This document shows, one piece after another, positions 16,403-25,617 of a DNA stretch of 64,000 bases; position 1 is the first letter of the stretch; each line of letters starts with the position of its first letter. The notes beneath the pieces were generated by a model. The model was given only the letters and a program-made list of their open reading frames with translations, was not told the origin of the DNA and searched no databases. A program made the translations under genes and the position numbers. Origin of the DNA: Nocardioides sp. PD653-B2 (GTDB lineage: Bacteria; Actinomycetota; Actinomycetes; Propionibacteriales; Nocardioidaceae); the NCBI RefSeq assembly GCF_002117935.1, contig NZ_BDJE01000008.1, positions 1 to 64,000 of the forward strand, written 5' to 3'.

Positions 16403-17992
16403 TCACCCGGCGTGGGTGTCGTCCTCCACGACCGGGGCCGACGCGTCCTCCTTCGCCTGGTCGTCCTGCGCGCCGGGGGCGCCCAGGTCGGCGTCGGCGC
16501 GGACCAGCTCCTCGATCTGCTTGCCCGTCTCGGCGTCGACGGCCTTCCAGTACTGGAAGGCGCGCTCGAGGACGTCGCCCTCGACGCCGCCGAGCAGGTG
16601 ACCGGCGACGGTCTTCACGAAGTTGGCCCGGATCTCGTCGTCCCAGACGTCGCGCACCAGCGTGCCGGCCTGGGTGAAGTCGTCGTCGTCCGCGCGCAGC
16701 GTGTAGGCCTGGCGCACCATGGCGCCGTCGGTCTCCCAGCCGGGGTCGACCTCACCGACGTTGTCGGCGTAGCCGCGGCCGAACGAGTTCGGCGCGTAGA
16801 CCGGGTCGTCACCGCGGTGCTCGTAGGCCATCGCGCCGTCCTGCGTGTAGGTGTTGACCTCGACCCGGGGCCGGTTGACAGGCAGCTGGAGGTAGTTCGG
16901 GCCGATCCGGTGCCGGTGCGTGTCGGAGTAGGCGAACGCCCGGCCGAGCAGCATCTTGTCGGGGGAGAACCCGATCCCCGGGACCAGCGCCGACGGCTCG
17001 AACGCCGCCTGCTCGATCTGCGCGAAGAAGTTGTCCGGGTTGCGGTTCAGCGTCATCGTGCCGACCTTGATCAGCGGGTAGTCGCTGTGCGGCCAGATCT
17101 TCGTCAGGTCGAAGGGGTTGATCCGGTAGGTCTTCGCGTCGTCGTACGGCATCGCCTGGATCGACAGCGTCCACGACGGGAAGTCGCCCTTCGCGATCGT
17201 CTCGTACAGGTCGCGGCGGTGGAAGTCCGCGTCCTCGCCGGCGATCCGCGTGGCGTCCTCGTCGGTGAGGCCCTCGACGCCCTGGTCGCTGTGGAAGTGG
17301 TACTTCACCCAGTGCTTCTCGCCGGCCTCGTTGACCCACAGGTAGGTGTGGGACCCGTAGCCGTTCATGTGCCGGTAGGACTTCGGGATGCCGCGGTCGC
17401 CCATCAGGTAGGTCACCTGGTGCGCGGACTCCGGGTTGAGGCTCCAGAAGTCCCACTGCATGTTGTTGTCGCGCAGACCGGAGCCGCCACGGCGCTTCTG
17501 CGAGCGGATGAAGTGCGGGAACTTCATGGTGTCGCGGATGAAGAACACCGGGGTGTTGTTGCCGACCAGGTCGTAGTTGCCCTCGGAGGTGTAGAACTTC
17601 AGCGCGAAGCCGCGCGGGTCGCGCCAGGTGTCGGGCGATCCCATCTCGCCGGCGACGGTCGAGAAGCGGGCGAGCATCTCGGTCTTCACACCGGGCTGGA
17701 AGAGCGCGGCCTTGGTGTACGCCGAGACGTCCTCGGTGGTCTCGAACTCGCCGAAGGCGCCGGAGCCCTTCGCGTGCACGTTGCGCTCCGGGACGCGCTC
17801 CCGGTTGAAGTGCGCCATCTGGTTCAGGAAGTGCACGTCGTGGAGCACGATCGGGCCGTCGGGGCCGACCGTCAAGGAGTTGCGGTCACTGGGCGCGGGG
17901 GCGCCGTTGTCAGTCGTCGATCCGAGCTGGGCCTCGTCGGAGGGGGCCGTCGCGATCGAGGTGCCGTCGTTCGGCCGGGGGAGGTCGGGCAT
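16403..17992 (-). CDS. katA: Haem catalase, small-subunit (clade 3) type
   Basis: A 529-residue monofunctional catalase. The distal His73 sits in [12 protein letters not shown], the distal Asn in [11 protein letters not shown], and the proximal haem Tyr in [14 protein letters not shown]. The length fits small-subunit catalases of clade 3, plus an acidic C-terminal tail of about 30 residues (ending DDTHAG) beyond the core. It decomposes hydrogen peroxide in the cytoplasm. AGGAG lies 5 nt before the ATG. The 24-bp inverted repeat at 18016-18039 lies just upstream and could control it. Confidence 0.92.
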   Translation of the reverse strand: MPDLPRPNDGTSIATAPSDEAQLGSTTDNGAPAPSDRNSLTVGPDGPIVLHDVHFLNQMAHFNRERVPERNVHAKGSGAFGEFETTEDVSAYTKAALFQPGVKTEMLARFSTVAGEMGSPDTWRDPRGFALKFYTSEGNYDLVGNNTPVFFIRDTMKFPHFIRSQKRRGGSGLRDNNMQWDFWSLNPESAHQVTYLMGDRGIPKSYRHMNGYGSHTYLWVNEAGEKHWVKYHFHSDQGVEGLTDEDATRIAGEDADFHRRDLYETIAKGDFPSWTLSIQAMPYDDAKTYRINPFDLTKIWPHSDYPLIKVGTMTLNRNPDNFFAQIEQAAFEPSALVPGIGFSPDKMLLGRAFAYSDTHRHRIGPNYLQLPVNRPRVEVNTYTQDGAMAYEHRGDDPVYAPNSFGRGYADNVGEVDPGWETDGAMVRQAYTLRADDDDFTQAGTLVRDVWDDEIRANFVKTVAGHLLGGVEGDVLERAFQYWKAVDAETGKQIEELVRADADLGAPGAQDDQAKEDASAPVVEDDTHAG

Positions 17993-18015
17993 GTCGCTCC
18001 TAGGGGTGTCGCTCG

Positions 18016-18039
18016 ATGGGTACGTCAGGTCGTACCCAT
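18016..18039. promoter_or_regulatory. 24-bp inverted repeat upstream of the catalase gene
   Basis: ATGGGTACG and CGTACCCAT form 9-bp perfect arms around a 6-nt centre. The repeat lies 24 bp upstream of the catalase ATG and 9 bp after the end of the membrane protein gene, both on the minus strand. It could be an operator for a peroxide-responsive repressor or a hairpin ending the upstream transcript; no U-run follows it, which argues against an intrinsic terminator. Confidence 0.4.
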
Positions 18040-18048
18040 TTGTCCTGT

Positions 18049-18672
18049 CTACTCACCCTCGGGAGCGACGTCCAGCCCGGGCCGTCGCTGCCGGCGCCGG
18101 AACACCGCGTGGACCACCAGCCCGGCGAGCAGCGCACCGAGGGTCCCGAGGGTCTCGTCGCCCAGGGTGTCCTCGTAGGCGGTGTCGATCTCGGTGCCGT
18201 GCCGGATGAACGTGTACCACTCGCCGAGCTCCCAGCCGATGGCCAGCATCGAGCCGAGTCCGGCGATCAGCAGCACCCGCGCCCAGCCCGGCCGCACCGG
18301 CCCGGCGATGATCAGCCCGATGCCGGTCAGCAGGAAGACCCAGTTGACGAAGTGGTTCATGTCGTCCCACCAGGTCAGCGAGTCGTACAGGTCGAGGCTG
18401 TTGCCCGTCACGTCGACCAGGAAGCCCAGCATGATCAGCGAGAACGCGCCGTACGGCGGAGGCTCGTCGGGCCGGCGCCGCTTGACGGATGTCCACCACA
18501 GCGCCGGCACGAGCAGCATCATCAGCGGGTAGGCGACCAGGCGCGCGCCGAAGGCCTTGTCGGCGAACCGGTCCAGCGGGACCCACTCCGCCACGGCCAG
18601 CTGGCCGATGGTGAGGACCAGGATCAGGGCGGGCACCCACACGGGGCACCGGCGCTCGCGCGAGGGGTTCAC
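18049..18672 (-). CDS. Integral membrane protein of unknown function (DUF2238-like)
   Basis: A 207-residue protein with about six hydrophobic helices. It carries [18 protein letters not shown] and [10 protein letters not shown], motifs with His, Asp and Glu at helix ends that are common in the DUF2238/YjdF-like group, and ends in a basic tail with Arg repeats. The GTG at 18672 is chosen because it starts just before the first helix; the upstream extension to 18774 has poor codon quality and overlaps the monooxygenase promoter. The function is unknown. It reads away from the flavin monooxygenase gene. Confidence 0.6.
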   Translation of the reverse strand: MNPSRERRCPVWVPALILVLTIGQLAVAEWVPLDRFADKAFGARLVAYPLMMLLVPALWWTSVKRRRPDEPPPYGAFSLIMLGFLVDVTGNSLDLYDSLTWWDDMNHFVNWVFLLTGIGLIIAGPVRPGWARVLLIAGLGSMLAIGWELGEWYTFIRHGTEIDTAYEDTLGDETLGTLGALLAGLVVHAVFRRRQRRPGLDVAPEGE

Positions 18673-18719
18673 GCGAGCATGGTGGCAGGAATCTGGCAGG
18701 AATACCGTCCCCGGCGACG

Positions 18720-18755
18720 CTGTTGAGTGGTTAGTTTGGAATTCAACCAAGTAGC
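18720..18755. promoter_or_regulatory. A+T-rich divergent promoter of the flavin monooxygenase pair
   Basis: The stretch TTGAGTGGTTAGTTTGG and the following AATTCAACCAAGTAG is strikingly A+T-rich for this genome. It contains TGGTT (18728-18732) and AACCA (18745-18749) as 5-bp inverted arms around GTTTGGAATTC. It probably contains the promoter, and perhaps an operator, of the downstream pair, whose ribosome site AAGGAAG lies at 18773-18779. Confidence 0.4.
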
Positions 18756-18788
18756 CCGGGGCAGCACCGGACAAGGAAGTGAGTGGTC

Positions 18789-19913
18789 ATGCAGTTCGGC
18801 ATCTTCAGCGTCGGCGACGTGACAGAGGACCCGACGACCGGTCGCACCCCGACCGAGCACGAGCGGATCAAGGCGCAGGTCGAGATCGCGAAGAAGGCCG
18901 AGGAGATCGGCCTGGACGTGTTCGCCACCGGTGAGCACCACAACCCGCCGTTCATCGCGTCCAACCCCACCGCGACGCTCGCCTACATCGGCGCCCAGAC
19001 CGAGAAGATCGTCCTGTCGACCGCGACCACGCTGATCACGACCACCGACCCGGTCCTGATCGCGGAGGACTACGCGAAGATCCAGCACCTCACCGATGGT
19101 CGCGTGGACCTGATGATGGGTCGCGGCAACACCGGCCCGGTCTACCCGTGGTTCGGCAAGGACATCCGCGACGGCATCGACCTGGCGATCGAGAACTACG
19201 CGCTGCTGCGCCGGCTGTGGCGGCAGGACGTCGTCGACTGGGAGGGGCGGTTCCGCACCCCGCTGCAGGGCTACACCTCGACCCCGCGCCCGCTGGACGG
19301 CGTCGCGCCGTTCGTCTGGCACGGCTCGATCCGCAGCCCCGAGATCGCCGAGCAGGCGGCCTACTACGGCGACGGGTTCTTCCACAACCACATCTTCTGG
19401 CCGGCCTCGCACACCCAGCAGATGGTCGCGCTGTACCGGCGCCGCTTCGAGCACTACGGCCACGGCTCCGCCGACCAGGCCATCGTCGGGCTGGGCGGTC
19501 AGTTCTTCATGCGCAGGAACAGCCAGGACGCGGTGCGGGAGTTCCGCCCCTACTTCGACAACGCCCCGGTCTACGGCCACGGGCCGTCGCTGGAGGACTT
19601 CACCTCACAGACGCCGCTCACGGTGGGCTCTCCGCAGGAGGTCCTCGAGCGGACCCTCGGCTTCCGGGAGTACGTCGGCGACTATCAGCGCCAGCTGTTC
19701 CTGGTCGACCACGCGGGCCTGCCGCTGAAGACCGTGCTCGAGCAGCTGGACCTGCTCGGCGAGATCCTTCCCGACCTGCGTGCGGGCATGGCCGAGGGAC
19801 GTCCGGCGCACGTGCCGGACGCGCCGACCCACGCCTCGCTGGTCGCCGCCGCGGGTGGCGCCCACGACGCGACCATCCACGCGGTCGACGACGTCACGGG
19901 GGTGTCCGTATGA
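18789..19913 (+). CDS. LLM class flavin-dependent oxidoreductase (luciferase-like monooxygenase)
   Basis: A 374-residue bacterial-luciferase-fold protein. The N terminus MQFGIFSVGDV and the GLDVFATGEHHNPPF, VLSTATTLI and GRVDLMMGRGNTG blocks are typical of flavin-dependent LLM monooxygenases that use reduced FMN. The ATG at 18789 has AAGGAAG 9 nt upstream; a GTG at 18783 would be too close to it. It overlaps the FMN reductase gene by ATGA, so the two form a two-component monooxygenase in which the partner supplies reduced flavin. The substrate is unknown. Confidence 0.9.
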   Translation: MQFGIFSVGDVTEDPTTGRTPTEHERIKAQVEIAKKAEEIGLDVFATGEHHNPPFIASNPTATLAYIGAQTEKIVLSTATTLITTTDPVLIAEDYAKIQHLTDGRVDLMMGRGNTGPVYPWFGKDIRDGIDLAIENYALLRRLWRQDVVDWEGRFRTPLQGYTSTPRPLDGVAPFVWHGSIRSPEIAEQAAYYGDGFFHNHIFWPASHTQQMVALYRRRFEHYGHGSADQAIVGLGGQFFMRRNSQDAVREFRPYFDNAPVYGHGPSLEDFTSQTPLTVGSPQEVLERTLGFREYVGDYQRQLFLVDHAGLPLKTVLEQLDLLGEILPDLRAGMAEGRPAHVPDAPTHASLVAAAGGAHDATIHAVDDVTGVSV

Positions 19914-20506
19914 CGCACCTCGCCGTGATCAGCGCCGGCCTGAGCGTCCCGTCCTCGACGCGGCTGCTGGCCGACCGTCTGACGGCCGCGGTCGTGGCCG
20001 GCGTCCAGGAGCCGGTCGAGGTGGACGTGATCGAGCTGCGCCCGTTGGCCCACGCGCTGGCCGACAACCTGCTCACCGGCTTCGCGTCGGGGGAGCTGGC
20101 CGAGGCCATCGAGCTGGTACGACGGGCCGACGCGCTGGTCGTCGTGACGCCGGTGTTCTCCGCGTCGTACTCCGGACTCTTCAAGACGTTCTTCGACGTG
20201 CTGGAGCCCGACCTGCTCACCGGCGTGCCGGTGCTGATCGGCGCGACCGCCGGCAGCGCGCGGCACTCGCTGGTCCTCGAGCACGCGCTGCGACCGCTCT
20301 TCAGCTATTTGCACGCCACGGTCGTCCCCACCGCGGTCTTCGCCGCGAGCGAGGACTTCGGCGAAGCCGGCCTGGAGTCGCGGATCGCGCGCGCCGGCGG
20401 CGAGCTGGCCGCGCTGCTCAGCGGCGCCCCGCGCCGCCGGGCACGCACGCTCGAGGACGAGTTCGCCGACCCGACCCCGTTCGAGGACCTCCTGCGCGGC
20501 GCCTGA
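19910..20506 (+). CDS. NAD(P)H-dependent FMN reductase (CE1759 family)
   Basis: A 198-residue flavodoxin-fold reductase. The N-terminal ISAGLSVPSSTRLLAD is the FMN phosphate loop, and VVVTPVFSASYSGLFKTFFDVLE is the family's central motif. The CE1759 group is regularly found directly behind an LLM monooxygenase, as here, with an ATGA overlap. It should deliver FMNH2 to that enzyme. It ends 4 bp before the convergent amidohydrolase gene. Confidence 0.9.
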   Translation: MTHLAVISAGLSVPSSTRLLADRLTAAVVAGVQEPVEVDVIELRPLAHALADNLLTGFASGELAEAIELVRRADALVVVTPVFSASYSGLFKTFFDVLEPDLLTGVPVLIGATAGSARHSLVLEHALRPLFSYLHATVVPTAVFAASEDFGEAGLESRIARAGGELAALLSGAPRRRARTLEDEFADPTPFEDLLRGA

Positions 20507-20510
20507 GGCG

Positions 20511-21578
20511 TCACAGGCCGTAGACGCGCCGGGCGTTGTCCGCCCCGATCTCGTCGACGATGCCGACGGCGTCGTCGACCGAGCAGTCGCCGCGGCGCAC
20601 CCAGGTGCCGAGGACCTCGCCCATCGCCCGGCGCCACAGCTGGGAGCCGAGGTAGTGCAGCTCCGGCAGGCCGTAGGCGTCCGAGGAGTACAGCTGCTTG
20701 GCGAACGGCGCCAGCTCGAGCGCCTCGCCGACCAGCTCGACCGAGCGGGCGCCGAGGTGGTTGATCGCCAGGCCGACGTCGAAGCTCACGTGGTCGAAGG
20801 CCTGGGCGAGGTAGCCGGCCTGCCGATGGAACGGGTAGCAGTGCAGCAGCAGGACCGGCACCTCGGTCGCACGCAGCAGCGGGAGCAGGTGCATCGGGTC
20901 GGCGCGGCGCAGGTCGAGGTCACGGTCGCCGAAGCCGGTGTGCACCTGCACCGGCAGGCCGCGCTCGACCGCCTCGTGCACCCCGAACGAGACCAGTGCC
21001 GGGCTAGCGACGCGGCCACCGGTCACGGCCCGGGCCTCCTGGGCGACGGCGTCGTCGGTGGGGCGGGACCAGTCGATGTCGAGGCCGGTGCGGTAGGCCG
21101 CGATGGTCTTCGTGCCGACGACCGAGGGCGCCGCCGCGTCGAGCCGGTCGCGGAAGGCGCCGGGGACGTCGTCCTCCCGCAGCACCGACTCCATCAGCAG
21201 CTCGAGCCGCAGGATCTCCGAGCTCGGCTCGGGAGCGGTGACCAGCGTCGGTGTGAGGCCGCTGTCGACGACCCAGTGGTCGACACCGGCCGCGTCGAGG
21301 AAGGTCGCCACCAGCTCGTCGTACGGCACCGCGGAGCGGGCCTCCCAGTAGGCGTCGGCCGAGGCGTGCGCGGGCAGGCCGAGCAGCGGCGCGCACCAGC
21401 GCCGTACGGCGAGCCCGACCGGCAGGTCGAAGCCGGACATGAAGGACGGCACCGGGCCGGTGGAGCCCTCGTTGAGCGCGGCCTCGAAGGCGGCTCGGTC
21501 CCCGGGGGCCGTGAACGTGCCGTGGACGTGGTGGTCGACCAGTCGGATCTCGCGGAGCCGATCGGTCAGCGCCTCCAC
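20511..21578 (-). CDS. Amidohydrolase, FluG N-domain/nodulin-6-like
   Basis: A 355-residue amidohydrolase_2 protein. The metal-binding VDHHVHG is at the N terminus, PVQVHTGFGDRDLDL and VLLLHCYPFHRQAGYLA hold the later His residues, and LYSSDAYGLPE supplies the final Asp. This motif series is what the N-terminal half of fungal FluG and plant nodulin/GSI-fusion proteins shows. The GTG at 21578 lies one base after the stop of the glutamine synthetase-like gene. The two together equal a split FluG. It probably hydrolyses an amide or decarboxylates an aromatic acid; the substrate is unknown. Confidence 0.82.
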   Translation of the reverse strand: MEALTDRLREIRLVDHHVHGTFTAPGDRAAFEAALNEGSTGPVPSFMSGFDLPVGLAVRRWCAPLLGLPAHASADAYWEARSAVPYDELVATFLDAAGVDHWVVDSGLTPTLVTAPEPSSEILRLELLMESVLREDDVPGAFRDRLDAAAPSVVGTKTIAAYRTGLDIDWSRPTDDAVAQEARAVTGGRVASPALVSFGVHEAVERGLPVQVHTGFGDRDLDLRRADPMHLLPLLRATEVPVLLLHCYPFHRQAGYLAQAFDHVSFDVGLAINHLGARSVELVGEALELAPFAKQLYSSDAYGLPELHYLGSQLWRRAMGEVLGTWVRRGDCSVDDAVGIVDEIGADNARRVYGL

Positions 21579-21579
21579 C

Positions 21580-22920
21580 TCAGCAGCTCCAGGCCATGCG
21601 CAGCGCGGCCGCGGTCTCGGCCACGGGCAGCGCACCGTACGTCGCGACCTCGTGGCGGCGCACCGCGGCGATGCCCTCGATGATGGGCGCGCCGAGGATC
21701 AGGGCCGCCGCCTCCGAGGCCTCGAGGGCGTCGATGGCCGCGGCCTGGTCGACCGGCAGGGAGGGCAGCGCGACGTCGGAGGCCGACGGGTCGCCGGGCA
21801 CCTCGGCGGGGAGCGGAAGCCGCCGATCGATGCCGCGCCGGGCGCTGCCGAGCAGGGCGGCGACGGCGAGGTAGGGGTTCGCGCTGGGGTCCACGAGCTT
21901 CAGCTCGATGTTGGCGCCGTGCGGGTTGCCGCGCGTCGCCGCGATGAGCCGCACGGCCGCCTCGCGGTTCTCCAGGCCCCAGCAGGCGGCCGCCCCTGCC
22001 CAGTTGCCCGGCCGGAGCCGCTGCGCGGAGAGCACCGACCCGGCGTACACCCCGACCAGGTCGGGCAGCGTGTCGAGCACGCCCGCGACGGCGGCGCCGC
22101 CGGCGGCGGTGAGCCCGTGCGGGCCCGGGCCTCCGGAGAAGAGCGGCCCGTCCCTGCCCGCGAGCGAGAGGTGGAGGTGGGCGCCGTTGCCGGCCTCGCC
22201 CGCGAACGGCACGGGCGAGAAGGACACCTGGAGGCCGTGGTGGGCCGCCGTCCGGCCGATGACCGTGCGCGCCAGGACGACCGCGTCCGCTGCGGCGACC
22301 GGCTCCGCCGGGGCCAGCGAGACCTCGAGCTGGTCGTGCCCGTACTCCATGTGCAGCTGCTCGATCGCCAGCCCGGCCCCCGCGGCGGCGCGGGTCAGGT
22401 CGACCAGGAGCTCGGCCTGCTGCAGCGAGGTGCGCAGCCCGTACGGCGTCCAGGGTGCGGCCGTGGAGTGGCCGCGGTCGGCGTCGAGGAGCGTGCACTC
22501 GAGCTCGGCGCCGACGAGCGCGCTCAGCCCCGCCTGCTCGAGCTCCGCGGTCACCCGGGCGAGCAGCGACCGGGCACACATCGGCGACGGGCTGCCGTCC
22601 TGGAGCTGCAGGTCTCCCGGCGCCCAGCCGATGCCGTCCTCGACCACGCGCAGGTCGGCCGGGTCGATCCGGATCCGCAGGTCGCCGACGACCCCGAGGG
22701 TCGGCGTGAAGGCGATGGACCCGTCGACGCAGAAGACGCTCCACGACGGCGACGCGCCCATCCCGGCGCGGTGGAACGCATCGAGGCGGTCGGTCGGGAC
22801 GTACTTGGCGCGAGACACCCCGGCCATGTCGACGATCGAGCCGCCGACCAGGTCGACCCCGAGGGTGTCGAGCTGCTCGGCGTACGCCGTGAGCTCCTCG
22901 TCGGTGCGCGGCGCCACCAC
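21580..22920 (-). CDS. Glutamine synthetase-like protein (FluG C-domain type)
   Basis: A 446-residue protein with the glutamine synthetase fold: DMAGVSRAKYVP in the beta-grasp domain, VGAELECTLLD at the metal site, HMEYGHDQLEVSLAP, GNGAHLHLSLAGRDG and the ENREAAVRLIA and NPYLAVAALLG blocks. It diverges from true GlnA and lacks the adenylylation Tyr motif. It starts with GTG (22920). Its direct partner is the amidohydrolase; such pairs attach glutamate to an amine or process a gamma-glutamyl compound. It differs clearly from the other glutamine synthetase-like gene at 5812-7191. Confidence 0.82.
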   Translation of the reverse strand: MVAPRTDEELTAYAEQLDTLGVDLVGGSIVDMAGVSRAKYVPTDRLDAFHRAGMGASPSWSVFCVDGSIAFTPTLGVVGDLRIRIDPADLRVVEDGIGWAPGDLQLQDGSPSPMCARSLLARVTAELEQAGLSALVGAELECTLLDADRGHSTAAPWTPYGLRTSLQQAELLVDLTRAAAGAGLAIEQLHMEYGHDQLEVSLAPAEPVAAADAVVLARTVIGRTAAHHGLQVSFSPVPFAGEAGNGAHLHLSLAGRDGPLFSGGPGPHGLTAAGGAAVAGVLDTLPDLVGVYAGSVLSAQRLRPGNWAGAAACWGLENREAAVRLIAATRGNPHGANIELKLVDPSANPYLAVAALLGSARRGIDRRLPLPAEVPGDPSASDVALPSLPVDQAAAIDALEASEAAALILGAPIIEGIAAVRRHEVATYGALPVAETAAALRMAWSC

Positions 22921-22931
22921 CTCGGTGCGGC

Positions 22932-23453
22932 CTAGTGCTGGTAGGTGCCGTGCAGGATCGCCCGGCCCAGGGTCTTGAACGCGAGGTTGAACGAGACGAC
23001 GGCGGGCGATGCGTCGGCGTCGACCCCGAGGGCGTCCTCCTTCACCGCGTGGACGACGAAGTAGTAACGGTGCACCTGGTCGCCGGGCGGGGGAGCGGCG
23101 CCCATGAAGCCCTTCTCGCCGCCGTCGTTGCGGACGTGGAAGGCGTTGCCGGGCAGGTCCCCGGCGGCCGCTCCGGTGTCGAGCGAGGTCACGTCGGCGG
23201 GCAGGTCGACCAGCACCCAGTGCCAGAAACCGCTCGGCGTCGGGGCGTCGGGGTCGAAGCAGGTGACCGTGAAGCTCTTGGTCCCGTCGGGCGCGCCCTC
23301 CCAGGAGAGCTGCGGAGAGGTGTTGCCGAGGTCGGCGACCTGGTCGTCCTTGAGCGGTGCGCCGTCGGTGACGTCCGCGCTGGTGACCGTGAACGAGGGC
23401 ACGGGCGGAAGCAGGTCGTAGGGGTCGGGGCTGACCGGGCGATCGAGGCTCAT
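22932..23453 (-). CDS. YbhB/YbcL family PEBP-like protein
   Basis: A 173-residue phosphatidylethanolamine-binding-protein homologue. [20 protein letters not shown] is the ligand-site signature with its conserved Asp, Pro and His, and [19 protein letters not shown] is the second motif. The bacterial members are cytoplasmic, and their ligand and role are not settled. It ends 11 bp before the glutamine synthetase-like gene, so the three minus-strand genes may form one transcript. ATG at 23453, with AGGAG 4 nt before it. Confidence 0.9.
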   Translation of the reverse strand: MSLDRPVSPDPYDLLPPVPSFTVTSADVTDGAPLKDDQVADLGNTSPQLSWEGAPDGTKSFTVTCFDPDAPTPSGFWHWVLVDLPADVTSLDTGAAAGDLPGNAFHVRNDGGEKGFMGAAPPPGDQVHRYYFVVHAVKEDALGVDADASPAVVSFNLAFKTLGRAILHGTYQH

Positions 23454-23548
23454 GGGGCTCCTAACGCAGAGGACGTGTCGGTCCGAACCTAGTCCGCGAC
23501 CTGAACCCGCGTCACGCCGCGGCTGTTCCGGACCGCGATGATGGTCGG

Positions 23549-24811
23549 ATGGACGACTTCCCGACGTACCCCTCCGGCCTGCTCCTCACCGGCCGGCGCG
23601 TCGTCGTGGTCGGCGGTGGCCACGTGGCCCAGCGCCGCGTCCCGCAGCTGATCGCGGTCGGAGCCGACGTGCACGTCGTCAGCCCGGAGGTGACCCCCGC
23701 GATCGAGGGCATGGCCGGCGCCGGTGAGATCACGTGGCACGAGCGCGGCTTCACCGACGCCGACCTGGACGAGACCTGGTACGTCATCGCCGCGACCGAC
23801 GCCACCGAGGTCAACGAGCGGGTCTCCGCGGCTGCAGAGGTGCGCCGCATCTTCTGCGTCCGCGCCGACGACGCGACCCGGGCGACGGCCTGGACGCCCG
23901 CCGTCGGTCGGCACGCCGGGGTCACCGTCGCGGTGCTGGGCCAGCGCGAGCCGCAGCGCTCGGCCGCCGTCCGCGACGAGATCCTCGAGGGTCTGCGCGA
24001 GGGCACGATCGTGGCGCGGCACCAGCGCGACCGCGCGCCCGGCGTGGTCCTGGTCGGCGGCGGCCCCGGCAACCCCGAGCTGATCTCCGTGGCGGGTCGC
24101 AAGGCCCTGATGGAGGCCGACGTCGTCGTCGCCGACCGGCTGGCGCCTCGCGAGCTGCTCGGGGAGCTGCACGCCGACGTGGAGCTGATCGACGTGGCCA
24201 AGCTGCCGCGCGGCCGGTCGGCCCAGCAGGAGGAGATCAACCGGGTCATCGTGGATCGGGCCCTGGCCGGCAAGCTGGTGGTGCGCTTCAAGGGCGGCGA
24301 CAACTTCGTCTTCGGCCGCGGCTACGAAGAGGTGCTCGCGTGCCGCGAGGCCGGCGTCCCGGTGACCGTGATCCCCGGGCTCACCAGCCCGATCGCCGTG
24401 CCCGCGATCGCCGGCATCCCGGTGACGCACCGTGGCGTCGCCCACGAGTTCACGGTCGTCTCCGGGCACCTGCCCCCGGGCCACCCCGAGTCGCAGGTCA
24501 ACTGGGCGGCGCTGGGCACCATGACCGGCACCATGATCCTCATGATGGCGGTCGAGAACGCGCCGGCCATCGCCGCGGCGCTGGTCGAGGGCGGCCGGTC
24601 GGCCGACACGCCGGTGGCCGTGATCTGCGACGGCACGATGCCGGGGGAGCGGACCGTGCTCGCCACGCTCGGCACCCTGCCGGACCAGCTCACCGCCCAC
24701 GGCGTCCGAGCGCCCGCGATCATCGTCGTCGGCGAGGTCGTCGCGGTCGCGCACCCCTCGGCCTTCGACGGTCGAGCAGGTCGCGCAGCGACCGGGTCGA
24801 GACCCAGCTGA
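23549..24811 (+). CDS. cysG: Siroheme synthase: precorrin-2 dehydrogenase and uroporphyrinogen-III C-methyltransferase
   Basis: The 420-residue protein begins with a precorrin-2 dehydrogenase domain (residues 1-160; NAD site [14 protein letters not shown]). It continues with the SAM-dependent uroporphyrinogen-III methyltransferase (about 165-405; [29 protein letters not shown] and [20 protein letters not shown]). It makes siroheme for sulfite or nitrite reductase. The last dozen residues ([13 protein letters not shown]) are encoded by a dispersed repeat rather than by conserved sequence. It ends in a TGATG overlap with the RNA methyltransferase gene. Probably leaderless, from GATGAT at 23537-23542. 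Confidence 0.9.
   Translation: MDDFPTYPSGLLLTGRRVVVVGGGHVAQRRVPQLIAVGADVHVVSPEVTPAIEGMAGAGEITWHERGFTDADLDETWYVIAATDATEVNERVSAAAEVRRIFCVRADDATRATAWTPAVGRHAGVTVAVLGQREPQRSAAVRDEILEGLREGTIVARHQRDRAPGVVLVGGGPGNPELISVAGRKALMEADVVVADRLAPRELLGELHADVELIDVAKLPRGRSAQQEEINRVIVDRALAGKLVVRFKGGDNFVFGRGYEEVLACREAGVPVTVIPGLTSPIAVPAIAGIPVTHRGVAHEFTVVSGHLPPGHPESQVNWAALGTMTGTMILMMAVENAPAIAAALVEGGRSADTPVAVICDGTMPGERTVLATLGTLPDQLTAHGVRAPAIIVVGEVVAVAHPSAFDGRAGRAATGSRPS
24770..24805. repeat. Dispersed repeat inside the 3' end of cysG
   Basis: GGTCGAGCAGGTCGCGCAGC followed by GACCGGGTCGAGACCC. The inner GGTCGC-GCA-GCGACC (24779-24793) is a hairpin. The reverse complement aligns closely with the left-end repeat at 69-103: GGGTCTCGAC, CGG, CGC and GCGACCTG are shared in the same order. 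It is read in frame as the tail of CysG and runs up to the start of the next gene. Confidence 0.65.
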
Positions 24812-25614
24812 TGGCCACCCTCGTCGAGATCTCCGATCCCGCCGACCCGCGCCTCGCCGACTACCGCGACCTGCGCGACGTCGAGTTGCGCAAGGCCCTC
24901 GAGGCCGAGCACGGTCTCTTCCTCGCCGAGGGCGCGAAGGTCGTCCGACGGGCCGTCGAAGCCGGCTTCAGCCCGCGGTCCTTCCTGATGGCGCCGCGCT
25001 GGCTGGACGGACTGGCCGACGTGCTCACGACCACCGACGCGCCCTGCTACGTGCTGAGCGAGACCCTGGCCGAAGAGGTGACCGGCTTCCACGTGCACCG
25101 CGGCGCGCTGGCGTCGCTCGAGCGCCGTCCCCTGGCCCCGGTGGCCGACGTCCTGAGCGGTGCCCGCTCGGTCCTGGTGCTCGAGGACATCGTCGACCAC
25201 ACCAACGTCGGCGCCATCTTCCGCTCGGGCGCAGCCCTCGGCTTCGACGCCGTGCTGCTCGCCCCGCGCTGTGCCGATCCGCTCTACCGACGCTCGATCA
25301 AGGTGGGCATGGGCGCGGTCTTCACGACGCCCTGGACCCGGCTCCCGGACTGGGCCGACGCACTTCCTTCGCTCTCGGCCGCGGGCTTCACCACCGTCGC
25401 GCTCACGCTCGCACCCGACTCGCGGCCGATCGAGGAGGCCGTCGCCGGCCTCGACCGGGTCGCCCTGGTGCTCGGCTCCGAGGGTCACGGGCTCTCGCCG
25501 CGCTGGGAGCAGGCGGCCGACGTCCGGGCGACGATCCCGATGCGCGCGGGCATCGATTCGCTCAACGTCGCGGCCGCGACCGCGGTCGCCTGCTACGTCA
25601 CGGCGCGCCGGTAG
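24811..25614 (+). CDS. SpoU/TrmH family RNA 2'-O-methyltransferase
   Basis: A 267-residue SPOUT-fold enzyme. An N-terminal substrate-binding domain (FLAEGAKVVRRAVEAG) precedes the trefoil-knot methyltransferase domain with its three motifs: LEDIVDHTNVGAIFRSGAALG, VLGSEGHGLS and IPMRAGIDSLNVAAATAVACY. It methylates a ribose 2'-OH in tRNA or rRNA; the target base cannot be read. The ATG shares one base with the CysG stop codon. It converges on the acetyltransferase gene with a 3-bp gap. Confidence 0.88.
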   Translation: MATLVEISDPADPRLADYRDLRDVELRKALEAEHGLFLAEGAKVVRRAVEAGFSPRSFLMAPRWLDGLADVLTTTDAPCYVLSETLAEEVTGFHVHRGALASLERRPLAPVADVLSGARSVLVLEDIVDHTNVGAIFRSGAALGFDAVLLAPRCADPLYRRSIKVGMGAVFTTPWTRLPDWADALPSLSAAGFTTVALTLAPDSRPIEEAVAGLDRVALVLGSEGHGLSPRWEQAADVRATIPMRAGIDSLNVAAATAVACYVTARR

Positions 25615-25617
25615 GGC

